DNA from: Eucalyptus grandis
Taxonomy: Eukaryota > Streptophyta > Magnoliopsida > Myrtales > Myrtaceae
Assembly: GCF_016545825.1 (NCBI RefSeq)
Contig: NC_052615.1
Span: forward strand, 35,737,516-35,801,515
Direction: 5' to 3'
Length of the DNA stretch: 64,000 nt
Made by a program: the position numbers and the translations under genes. The notes under the pieces were generated by a model. It made no database searches. It worked only from the letters and a program-made list of their open reading frames with translations, and was not told the origin of the DNA. Every line of letters starts with the position of its first letter. Position 1 is the first letter of the stretch. Below are positions 37,201 through 49,500 of this stretch, one piece after another.

Positions 37201-39230
37201 GTTTCAAATGTTAATAATAATTTATGTTTGGACATTTGATGGGAAAAAGGAGGAGGATTATTCGAAATCAAGCAACATTTTGAGGAGAGTTGAAGTTGGA
37301 TCTACATAGATTTAAGAGTTTATTTATTAGCATTGGTTGAGAATAAGATAATTAGGCTTCTGAATCACTGACCAACAAAAAAATTTCCTTTTGAAAAAGT
37401 AATATGCTAAAGAGCACTTCTTGAGCATTTGTCGAGTTTTACTATATGTGTTTTGGAAATTTTGATATTTATTGTTCGAAATTGTCAAAATAAGAACATT
37501 GCATAACGGATCTATCATTCTCTAATGATATTTTATCAACAGTAAGTTTTGTGTAGGTCATTAGACTAATGATTCTATGGTGTTGATTAATAAGATTTTT
37601 AAGGGGACAAATATTCTCTAGATTAAGACCTTAGCATATAATGATTTCTCTCAAATAGTAGTAACTTTAGTAGTCTAGTTTTTCATCATTAGCGGTGCCT
37701 TCCTTTTTAAACTTCCTAACTTGACAATGGAGTCGCTTTATAATTATCTTGTGATAATATAATTTTAGCTTGTGTAGGCTTTTGTTCTTAGTAATTAAAC
37801 ATCTGACGAGTAAATTTGCCAAAAGCTATCACAATCTCAATTGCGCCTATAGTCGGTACTTCCTTTTTTCAAGTAATAATCAAGCTATAAAATCCGTAAC
37901 ATAAGATTAGCAATCAACCAATATAATAACGTACCTTTAATAATCGTAAGAAACACAACTTATAATTTGTAATTGACCTCAATAATCATAGATTTCCTGT
38001 AAATCCATGTAAATGGTAGTTATTTTACTTGGAGAAATAGTAAATTACCTCGAGTACTCTTGAGCTCGAAGGTCCAAATCATTGCAACTCCTAACAAGAA
38101 ATGGTGAGCAATTTTAATTTATTGTAACTTTCTCTTTTTGTATTACAAGTAAATTTACCTGCACAATCACAATGTCCTTTCAAATTTCATAAATCAATGA
38201 ACCGCATCCTAAGTAATAAATTCCGTCCGTCGTTCTTAATTAATGGTGAAATTTGTTATCCTACTTTAGTAAATTCCCTTAAAAGTTCATGAATTATCGT
38301 TTTACCAATAATAAATTACATTTTTTTGAAATTGATTATATTAATTAGTGCCTCAAAAGTACTCGGACACCTCAGTAAAATTGATCGAACGGAGTAGATT
38401 TATTGGCTTTGGATTCGACGGCCCATGTTATCCCTCCTGGACTATATGCATTTTTTTTTCTGAGTGCAAAAAGAAATTAAAAAGAAAAAAAAAAAATTGG
38501 TCTCCTCATCTACCCAATCACAACCACCTCGTGACTTGCGGCCCGTGTAAATTTACCATTTTGTCCGTTGCCACGCCGTCAGGGGCACGATGAGGCGCCG
38601 CTCCAGCCGGTAATAACCCCATCTCAAAAATTCAAATTGGAAAAATAGACCAAAAGAATAAAATTGGAAAAAAAAAATCTCACCTTTCGAAGTAAAAAAA
38701 AAAAAATGAGCATACGAAAAAGATTATAGTGGAAATTTTCATTCTGAATAAGAATCTAATTTATTTTAAAATTTTAAAACAACTAAATAGATTTCTCAAA
38801 TCTCTCTCGAGTTAAGAAATTTAGTTAAGTAAATTAAATACATTTTCCCACAAAAGCTAATTTTGATCGAAAACTATAATTAGAGATAGTATCATAAAAT
38901 CCAATTGGCTCCCACCTCCTTTCAAAGTAGAAGGGTTGAAATAGTGGAACGAACGTTAATTTAATATCGTCACCATAAGACTCTCATGTCAATTCATATC
39001 TTGTCGCATACATGAGATTGGCGAGCCTGTCATTACAACGTCATTTCTATGCTGAAAATTGGAAAGCTTTCGTACGAGGTGGAATAATTTATTTTTGTAA
39101 AGGGGTAATTGCACCCCTCATTTTTGTCACCCCACTTTTCATTTATTTATTTATTTATTGATATTAAATTTAAAGAATAGAAAACAAAAGAAAATTTCGA
39201 AAGTATAAAGGAAAAACGGCGCAGGCACAG
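37201..39230. other. AT-rich spacer
   Basis: No exon, transposon end or RNA gene was recognised. Poly-T (37015-37036, just upstream) and poly-A runs are frequent. Confidence 0.5.
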
Positions 39231-39235
39231 GCGCA

Positions 39236-40724
39236 GGCCCATCCCAAATTCGAAAGTGTTAGATTTTTTTTTGTAAGTGTCTCTGCAGTTCTTCATCTCT
39301 TTCTGCTGTGCCGACTCTCTCTCTCCCTCCTCTGCCGCGTCTCCGACGAATGCCATTGCCAAAAACCCTCTCAAAGTCTCCGCCTTTCTCGCCGGAACGC
39401 TCTCCGATCGCCCCGGCCGGCGCCGCCACGCCGTCGCCGAACCTCGGGGCCCTCGAATCTGCTCCGTTGCTTGTCCCCTGTTTTTAATTTTCTTGTTGGG
39501 TCTGTGCGTACTCGCATTGGGAGCCTCGAATGGAGGGACGTAATTCTTGCCTGCGTGGGTATCCGGCTTCGTAGTTGCAGCGTGTTTTTCGAGCTTGGGT
39601 CGTGGAGATTTCTGGGCTCTTTTTGTTCCTTCGGATTTGCTGTAAAGTTTGCTCCTTTTGGTCGAGCTTTCTTTTTTTTTTCTAAACTCTGGCTTTGGAG
39701 GGAAGCGTGGCTTCTCAATTTGTCGAGACCAAGTTTGCTTGCGAGCATTTTGGGTAGTTGAATCGCTTCGTGGTAGGTGAGTTTTTGCTGGATCTTGTGG
39801 TTTTCTTCTTTGTCTGCCCTTGTAGAAGGGATTTTTATCTGTCGTATGATGTCTTGTTCTGTTCTTTCTGTTCCTTTGATTTATGGGTGAGCTGATGCTG
39901 ACGTAAAGGACTGAATTTTGCATCTGGGACGATGTCCTGGTTTGTTGCATTGTTATTAAGATAGTGGTAAGATGGTCGAGCGAATACATTCCGTTAGAGC
40001 CTCAGTTCTGCTTTGTAGATTGCTCTATGACTGAGGCACGCGGAAGCCGGTGGAGTTTGAAACTGTTAAAAGAGAAAGGCAAATTGTGGGGACAACATTC
40101 TACTTTGCATCTGGTTTGCGCAGTGTTTATTTGTTAGATGTTGAAAAGGGTACTTTTATCTCATCAAAATTACTAAACAGGTTGTGCTTTTCGGTTGTCT
40201 GCAGCACTTGTGAAGTCTTTTCGGGAATGAAGTTCCATTGGAAAGAACTTTAATGTGTTGTGGCTGGATTCCATGTGCCTAGATAACTTAACGTTCATTT
40301 AAAGTTGCTAGTTAAGGTAGAATTATCAGCTGTAAAACGTGAAGGTAGGTGTGTGACAGTGTCAAGATTCGAATACTCAATTAGAACATTGTGGTGTCTG
40401 TTATCTTGTTCTCCGGTTAACTTTCTAAAGCTTATTCTTTTCAGTTCCTATGTTTTAGGCCGATTCTTTGGTTATGCAGGGTTTGATTTTCTAGATATGT
40501 TTGTTCCTCTATTACCGAAAATATGTGGTGTTGTTCTTCGATCTTGGAGACCCTCATTCTGGTTATGTTAAAGTACTTTACTGATGATTCACTTGACCCA
40601 TATTTTCCAGGTGAACCCTCTACTCTGCAAGTGAAGCAGAATTAGATAACCGCGGAGTTCAACTTTATTATAACTAGGGATTAATTGTTTGAAAAGAAAT
40701 GTGGCCAGCCTGCATCTTGCTGTA
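39236..40724 (+). other. Promoter edge, leader and leader intron of the TIGR01589-family gene
   Basis: A GGCCCA element (39236-39241) precedes a CT-rich leader (39280-39340) and a GC-rich stretch. A donor at about 39777 (GTAG/GTGAG) and an acceptor at 40608-40610 (TTCCAG) suggest a leader intron of about 830 bases ending shortly before the start codon. Open frames on both strands in this stretch are non-coding. Confidence 0.5.
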
Positions 40725-43700
40725 ATGAAGAACTCACAGGTTAATAGTTGACCATACATCTCTCACACCTCTCTTCACTATCTGTCTGTGCTACTTTTCA
40801 TGAGCTCCTTCGTTCATTTCATCTTGCCTCTTTGCTTTACATAGTGGAAGAACTATTTAGTGTCTTTCTATTTCATTGACTATTCTATGCCACAACCTCA
40901 CTGTTGTACCTGCTATTCAAAGAAAAAGAAGAAAGATAGATTCTGCGAACCTTCCTTGCACTTTCCTCACTGCCTCTGAACTTAGAATAATGATGCAGTC
41001 CTGCAGAAAGCAATTGTGGCACCCCTAGATTCATTTGCAAATAGTGTGTTTGGCTCATTTTGACAAAAAAAATTTCTTGTGCTAAGATGAGAGCGGAACT
41101 GGAATAATATCGCGAACACGTGCGGTATATAGGCCTTGCTGATGACCATCCAAACTTTATGATGACATTTGGACTTTAGCTAACTTCACAATGCTACAGT
41201 TTGCTTTTTTAGGTTCTGTTCAATTTCTAAACAGTCAGATGTAGGTTGGATACTTTTGAATAGCCCTGCTGCAAATTCCATGAATGTTTTTGAGTCCAGA
41301 AACAGTCACTTTATTATATTTATTTTTCACCTGATCACTAAGATTTTGTTTCATTTTGAAACTACAGGGCGTGCAGGAAATACAATCTTCAAACCATGCT
41401 TCTCATGATTCCCAAAGTGAACAACAAAACAACCAGGGAGCAGAGGCTCCCTTGCCGGAGTCCAGCTCAATTTCTACTTCAAGTAATGAAACTAAGAAGG
41501 TTTCACGCAAAGATATAGAACTTGTAAGCTTACTCATCCAACTTTAAGTTGGTAGATATATCTTTTGTTTTATTTTGAATATTTTTTCCTTTGTACGTTA
41601 CCAGACCTTGAAAAGCACTCATTCTTGTTTATACTTTTTCTAATGTGGCTTTTCGTAGGTCCAGAATTTGATAGAGCGTTGTCTACAACTTTATATGAAT
41701 AGAGATGAAGTTGTCAAGACACTGTTGACAAGGGCGAGGATAGATCCTGCATTCACGACACTAGGTGCGCATGGTGGGACATTATTGGAAGTCCTTGGAT
41801 TGGGCAACAGCTTATCTTTTCTTTAGATAATATGGTTTTGGGTTTTGTTCTTTTGAGGGCCTTTTTTTGATGAAAAATCCTTGTTTTCCCATTGGGTCAC
41901 CTTTTGTATCTGCATCAATCGCCATATATTAGGAGAAGTCCTCATAACTCATTATAATTTTTCCTGCTACATTCATTACTTAGAAATGATAAAAACTATG
42001 CTGCTGCCACTTTTGTCAGAACATTTTCTGAGTTTCATATGCATCGAATTATTCAACCATTTTTTTTTTTTTATACTTTCAGTTTGGCAGAAGTTGGAAG
42101 AAGAAAATGCTGATTTCTTCAGGGCATACTATATAAGGTTAAAACTGAAAAAGCAAATTCTGCTGTTTAATCACCTGCTAGAGCACCAGTATCATCTCAT
42201 GAAGTATCCGGTGCCTCCAAAGGTCCCTCTGGCCCCTATGCAAAATGGAATTCACCCAATGCCTGGTAAGTTAACCTTCTGATGATTGGTTGGAAAGACA
42301 CGTCCGAGACGTGAGTCTGTAAGAACGAGGATATCTCAAAAGATACATACACATTAGTTGTGACGGAAAGTAAAGGTGCATTCCATAAGTAGCATTGGTG
42401 CTGTGAAATTTATATATATTTCATGTGTATGTCACTGGGAATCTATTGTATTATTGCTATCTTAGCCTTTTTGGGAAGAGGAAATGATTGTGAAAATAAT
42501 TAATGTCTCAAAAAAAGGCGATTAAAGATAAATGCTTGAATAACAAGAGAGAATGTAGAGTGTATTTCGACCAATCTGATGTCCCTAATTGTTATGAAGA
42601 TGTTGTTTTGGGTTTCCCAACTTACCTTATGAAAAGAAATGATTGAATCAAACCTCAGTATGACTTTGTGTTGTTACAGTAGATACCAATTTCTTCTCCC
42701 AAGCTAAAAAAAGGTATTAATCCCTTCCCTACCGACTTTTACTCCACTTTCGGTCCACCACTCATTTTCCGTCCTTTTTCTGTCCTTCGGAACAACAATA
42801 GGCTGTATGAGCTAATTTTCATCATAAGCTGCCAGGGAGAGGAAAAGAGATGTTGGCCTTGTTTTTATGCTCAAACATGGAGTTAAGGCTTACATAATAC
42901 ACCACCATTTAGTTAAGGTTGTATGAGCTAATTTTCATCATAAACTGCCAAGGTGAGGAAAGAGGAAACTGGGGGCTTATTTTTTTGCTCAAACATGAAG
43001 TTAGTTTCCATTGTACATGACGTTTTGTACATGCAAATCATACTTATCCCGATATGAAATGCTGATCTCTGTTCTTGTGCTTTGCCTGTGTTTCAATGTT
43101 TGAGTTCATTCATAAGGGACATAACTTGGTGTCTTGGGTCCTAGCATTATTGTTGTCAACTACTATTCAACTCAACTTGTGTTCAGTGCAGTTAACAATT
43201 TACCCATGGGATACCCAGTGCTGCAGCAGCCTGCAATTCCAGCACCAGGTCAACCTCATATCAATCCCTTGGGCTGTGGAATTTCTAGCTGTCATGTCGT
43301 GAATGGAGTTCCTGCACCAAGCAACTACCATGCTATGCGTGTAAATTCAGCGAATGAGTAAGTACCAATACATTGTCATCATAATCTACATCATCATACT
43401 TGGCAATGACATTGATTTGACTTCCATTCTGGACCCATGTCTCCTGCATATTCTGATCTTTAGCTTTATACCAATTGGAATTGAGGATTGATTGTGTACC
43501 ATTTGGCAATCTGCTATGTGTTAATTGCAATCTTTGTGCATATAATGGCATGGGGCACATGTTTTTGTCCCTTGACATGGTACTTATAGCAAAATCTAAG
43601 AGCAACTGCCAAGCATACGAATGTTTACACGCGTAAGTTATTCAGTGTTGACACAATGATTTACATTCTGGTTGCCATTTAGTCCTTGGCATCTAGTACT

Positions 43701-45206
43701 GAGCTCTATTCACTCATGCCGAATCCTTCAATTCTCACTTTTCTTTCATGAGGCATAAACATGATATTATACCATAGGTGGGATGACTTGTCTAGGTGAT
43801 TTCTGCGGTTGCTTGGTTGTTTGGTTGATCTCTCTCATGCATTGTTTAAGCCAAGTATTGCCATGTGACATTGCCTGTGCATGGTTGGAATTTACCTCGC
43901 TCTCTTATCTGGTATTGATACTATTGTTTTCCTTGATTTAATATGGCAATGGATAGCAGTGCAGCTGATGCATCTTCCCTCATTCCTCCAAGCAGTGCCA
44001 TGTCATCCATGTCAGAGATGCCTGTGAGTCCTACATCAGCGGCATCTAGCGGTCATTTCCCCTTCTCTGCATCCGAAATATCTGGATTGGGTGTAGATAC
44101 GTCGGCACTTGATACGGCATTTACATCTGATGTAGCAAGTTCAGTAGGGTTGCAGCTTCCACCTGATGGGGGACCTGGGAATTCCAGAGACTCTCTTAGG
44201 TCATTGGATCAGATACAGTGGAATTTCAGTCTCTCAGATCTAACTGCTGATTTTTCAAACTTGGGAGGTATGTGTCTAATTATTCTTCCTAAAGTCATGG
44301 GCATTTGGTGTTATGATGGCTTTAGTGTCCATGAGCTAACTCCATTCCTTTGACCTATGGCCTCTATTATATCTTTACTCATACAAATCTTTTGGGATAT
44401 CTTTAATTGGAATTGCAGATTTAGGGGCCCTTGGAAACTACCCTGGTTCGCCATTTCTTCCCTCAGATTCAGAAATTTTGCTCGATTCTCCTGACCCGGA
44501 TGATATAGGTACGAATGCGTTCTCTTTTTCATGATGATTAACTACATGCATATACAACCCATGTATGGTAAATATTCACATGGAAACTGCTTTGAGTTGA
44601 CAAATGCCTAGCGCAATGGAGAGGCAGAACCTGAGAGATTCTCTTACAGTCGTTTTCAACAATAAAAAGGAAACGCTTCACTCCTTGCCTATTTCCTAGC
44701 TGTCCATGCTGAGTTTGCCCTAATGGAGTTCTGTTGTGGAAGACTTCAGAACATTATGCTAGTATTACTTATGTGACAAACATGATGCACCAGGTTTGTC
44801 CTTTTTGTAGGAAGGGATTCAAATCTCTTAATCGTTTTTCCCCTTTCCATAAGTAAATTGGAGATGAGAGAGGACAAGGAGTGAGTCGGCTTATTGGTGG
44901 AAAACCACTTGAGCAACGCAAGATGGGGGAAGAGCTTATTGAGCCCATTTTAATCTCAAGTTATCTAACTGCTTTTTTAGATATGAATGATTCACCTTTT
45001 TATGCTGTATTTACTCATAGTATTGCATTCTCTCCAGTCAGAACTTGTGCTCTTCTTAAAATATTTTATCTTGTCCTTCTGCATCCACTAATTGTCCCTA
45101 CTAATGTGTTCACTGTTTTCTTTTTGCCACAGTGGAGGAGTTTTTTGTAGATGTCCCTGGGCCAGCAGGCTCTCAGTCAGATGAAGAAGGTCCTAGATCC
45201 CAGTGA
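40725..45206 (+). CDS. Plant-specific TIGR01589-family protein (At3g61700-like)
   Basis: Eight coding exons: 40725-40739 (MKNSQ), 41368-41523, 41659-41764, 42083-42265, 43192-43357, 43957-44267, 44419-44508 and 45133-45206, in phase throughout, giving 366 residues. The conserved domain (about residues 55-128) reads LIERCLQLYMNRDEVVKTL, then VWQKLEEENADFFRAYYIRL and LFNHLLEHQYHLM. This is the plant domain known as TIGR01589 or Plant protein 1589 (Pfam A_thal_3526). It is short and probably helical. The rest is Ser/Pro-rich and ends in an acidic tail (LLDSPDPDDIVEEFFVDV). Small relatives (RPGE) repress photosynthesis genes; this longer type has no firmly known role. Some databases label it a helicase, which nothing here supports. 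Exon 6 has a TAGCAG double acceptor. The very short first exon is accepted because MKNSQ matches the family start as I remember it. Confidence 0.88.
42804..43012. repeat. ~116-bp direct duplication in intron 4
   Basis: TGTATGAGCTAATTTTCATC begins at 42804 and again at 42920. Both copies continue with CATAA(G/A)CTGCCA, a GAGGAAA block and TGCTCAAACATG. The duplication is diverged and lies between exons 4 and 5 of the TIGR01589-family gene. Confidence 0.8.
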
Positions 45207-46549
45207 GAGACCTGATTTGTTAGGGTAGCTATGTTTAGGTTAGAAAAATAAGTCCTCGCCATCCAATATACTGGCCTTACAGGTTTTTGTCAGTGACCAG
45301 TGGTGAATTCTTTACTTTCCCTTAGCTTGTTGGCGACAAATGTGGGCTTTTGTACTTCTTATTACTTTGAGAATCACTAGCCCCAGATGGGAACTATTCT
45401 GCTGTAGCTTTAATTTTCTCAGATTAGCCCAGCTTATGGATCTATTCATGTACCTCATTGTATAGTCTTGGCAGAATTGTTGTGTTCACAATCCTTTCTT
45501 TCTCAACATTTTGCTGTTTAATTATGTGGTGACATGGTAAATGCCTACTCTGTCCGGAGTGCAGCTACCTTTACACCAATGCCATGGTTGATAGACCACT
45601 AAAATGGAGTTGCTTGATGAATAATGCAGCACGAGGAAATATCTGCTGCTTTTTGTGATCTGATTCTTTGTTGGGGTACCGATGTCAGTTGAATATCTTT
45701 ACGCGATGAGATCACCTTGCGAGATCAATGTGATTATTTGGCAGGCTAATAAATGCCATAATAGAGGGCGTTTGAATTAATCCTTACGAGGTATGAACGA
45801 GAGTCATGATCAGAAAGGGTAATGATTTTGAGGGGATTGTTGAGTATACTTCTCGCTTCCAAATTGTCATAATGGCGAGTTTTTAGGTGCGTGCTGCCCA
45901 TCAAGGTCATTATTTTCTTTTGAGATAATGCCAACGAGAAACCATTGCCCCAAAAGCTGCATAAAGTCGTTTTTCTAAATGATTTACTCAAGTAAATTGG
46001 GTTATAATTAACATGGAAAGGCTGTCCCACTAAGGATCCTGACCCCTGATCTCACCCTATGCAATTTGCCCTATCTTGACGTTGCCTCGTCCTTGGATGT
46101 CGGTAATTTGGACGGCCCTGTGATGTGGGTGCATACGCTACCAGGATCAGAGACCAGCCAGAAGGCATCCCATCTTCGATGGGAAGAGTAAAATGTAAAT
46201 CACAACGACCCTAAGCTGATGCGGGTGAGCGACGCACAGGGTGATCAGGCAACGGAAAGATGTCAAATATTTCGTAAGTAGTACCAAATTACCAATTTGA
46301 GGAATTGCCAGTTTGGTTTATGCCATTAATCCTTGCCTCAGACTTGAGACAGCGGCAACGTATTGTCACAACCCCAACAATTCCAGTGATACAGGCTTTC
46401 CCCCATATATGATCCTGCTCCTCTTTACCAGCACATACAATCTTTTTCGATGGCCCAAAAGTCAACATAAATCTACGACCTGAAAAGTTTGCGTACTTCA
46501 ATTCTACTTCTAATATGTACATGTCAAATGCGTGACTTGCCGTCACTTT
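45207..46549. other. Spacer between two convergent 3' ends
   Basis: This holds the 3' UTRs of the TIGR01589-family gene (+) and of ATG6 (-). No further gene was recognised. Short frames on both strands carry no recognisable domain. Confidence 0.55.
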
Positions 46550-49500
46550 TTACAAATTTTGGGATCCAAACTTGGCATCAGTTCCTCGCTTTGCGTAGAA
46601 GGTGCCTGCAGCTGGAACATCAGCATGCTGAGATACTGTTCCGGAAAGCGATTGAAAGTTGGTATTCCCAATAAACCAATAGAGAGCCCATTTGAGATTG
46701 CACAGGGTGTACTTTAGAGCTTTCGTCCAATTCTCCTGCTTATTGAAACTTTGCGTAATAGAGTAGTTCTCGACTTTGTCATTCTCAATCCTGCAAGGAC
46801 ATCTCATGTTCAGTTATTCTCATCAGTACGAAATACAGCATTCACTCAACATTCTGGAGCACCCGTGTGCTCACAATGAAAGTACTGGTAGGTGCCAATG
46901 TTCACAAATTGACTACAAACTAAGGTGTGAATAAGATTTCTCGATATCACAGTGGTAATTGGTTACCGCTACTCTTGTAAGCCATTTCCGGAAGTTACAC
47001 AAGTTGCTCGTTTACTTCAACGAAACATGCATTAGCGAATCATATTTTTTGAAAAGAGCAAATGAGCCATGCGGTGAATTATGTCAGGTGATCCACATGT
47101 TCAGAGTTAAATAATACTCCTTCTATAAACAAAACAAGGAAACAATATAAATTTCCTTCTTACGACCATAAGGACATTTACTAGCAGTTCAGTCAGGATA
47201 TATCAAATCTACAGATTAACATCATAACAGAAAACTCGATCTAGACAATTACGTACATACTGAAATAAGGAGATGGTGCATTCCATAATTCAAAGTTATA
47301 TCTACTCAGAGGAAGAAACACTTACTTGTATGGCAATTTGAAACATTTCTCAGATGGTATGTTGTTCTCCTGATCCTTTGATTTTGCGAACTCAGCAAAG
47401 TCTTTGAGGCATGTCAAGAACAATGTCATAGCCTTGTCATAACGAGTGCTCCAGAACAAGTTCACAGGACCAAACCTACGAATTAAAATTTATGTTAAAC
47501 CAAAAATGAGAAACCTACACAGAGAACTACAACCACAACCAGATGTCTAACAATCACATTATAATTAAATTTCCTAAAATTATTCTTGATATGCACCAAG
47601 AGGTGACAAAAGTGACAAGTTAATCAGTAGTGAGGTTGTCTCGAGGAAAAAAACATTAGTTACATGCTAGACTCATGGCAAGATGTTTCTTTGAACCTAC
47701 AGCACCTACCTTAGGAAGGCAAGTCTCAGCTTTAAGATGCACACATGGGCTACATAATACAAGAAGATTTGGTTCAATTATGGACACTTATCTGTACTTA
47801 CAGCTCATAAGAATTGTTGCTGAGGTCCATAATCCGGGGGTAGCTTCCCATGGGAAGTATCTTTATACGGTATCTAAACAACCACTCAAGGGAGAGACAA
47901 AACAACACCTTGAAAAATTTCACCCAGGCAAAATGATGAGTGCAAGAGTGGAGGTTGCATTTATCTATTCGAGTGAAATGGCGAGTGCAAGAGTAGAGTT
48001 TCCATTTATCTATCCTTTTGTCTTTGATTATGAAAATTCCCCAAACTTTCTGCCAAAGATAATGAGAGGCTAGGATAAGCAAAATTCTCAAAACCACAGA
48101 CCATGGAAGAATGAAATTCAATCTGTTTTGTTTCAAAATGGCCCAAAAGCTAGTCAACTTATGGTTGGATCAGAACCTAAGAGATGACTGATTTTTTTGA
48201 TAAGTTACACTAAGACAGAGGCATATCTGCCGCAAAGAATGTTCATATACGTGCATTGGCTCCTAATCATATCATAAAGATACTGAAGTATATAAACCAC
48301 CAAAGAAGCCAGCTAAGAAGTGAGAATTCCCAACATGCCACCTTGAAAATCAACAAAGAAGCTAGCTAAGAAGTGAGAATTTCCAACATGCCACCATCAA
48401 AATATATCCACAAATGTAAGAATCTGGAACAAGAGACACGTTAAGGGGATTGGCACACTAACACCATCAAAGCCCATTACTACTGCATAACTGGTTTTTT
48501 TCTCAAATGCATTTAAAAACAATGGCAATTAACAAACTCAAGCACATGGTATGCTGTGGCCAATTCAAGCAAGAAGATCAAACTTTAGATGAAATTCAGT
48601 AAAGGATACGGAAACTTGGGCCGAAAATATTGACACATTGTATGTAAGAGGAGGCAAGCTTGGCCCCAGGCAGCATTTATCTCATCCCACTCAACCTGAG
48701 CAATTCAATACAAAGTGAAAGGACAAAGTCAAACCCTTTAGCAGGGTGAAATGGCAGGTAGAACATAGGCTTAAAATATAGAGACATCTTAGACAAGGCC
48801 TGAGAATCACTTGCAACTGCACTGAAAAATGTGCACTAATCCAAGCAGACTAATTTTAACACAAAGTCCTTGGAACTAGTAATTAAAAAAAACCACATAT
48901 CCACAATGTAGCTGGAAGCCTGAACTTCTAGAATCATGGTGTATTAAATGTCAGGTGAGGTGAAACTGACGCCCATACCTCATCAATAGCCTTTCACAAA
49001 AATCTTTCAGACCTTAGATCAGAGAATCAGACAAAAGGTTGTCAAATGTACTGAATGCAACTCACTGCACAGCTTTTGTTCACTATGTGTCCATAATTGC
49101 GTAGCACAATTCTATTTTCTCCACATACTCTCATTAAGCTTTACCATAAATAAACTCTCATGAAGGTTGCATTAAGAAAAGCACCTGCAGCAGCAAAGAC
49201 ATTTCCTGGAAGAGGATGGAAGTTTCACCAAATGTTTTTAACTCCTAAAGAGTTGTCCTAAAAGCAAAGATTATTTACGTTCCACTACATGGTTTGATCT
49301 CATTATGCATAACGAAGAAACAGGAAGAGCTACAAATCAACAAGCCAAACAATACAGCACAGTCAGAGCTTGATCGGAGTATTTTCTCACTGGAATTTTG
49401 GGAAGTCTTCCTAGTCGAAAATTGTTTATCGTCCCAAACTCTCCATCATGCCAGATGGGAAAGGCATCACTGAGGACATTGGTTCGCTTCAACAGCTCTA

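Noticed and set aside
39147..39989. A 280-codon minus-strand frame
   Set aside because: It is antisense to the leader of the TIGR01589-family gene, basic and low in complexity, with no gene signals.
40725..45206. Annotation of the TIGR01589-family protein as a zinc-finger helicase
   Set aside because: No helicase motifs and no zinc-binding cysteine pattern are present; the label seems to be an inherited database name.
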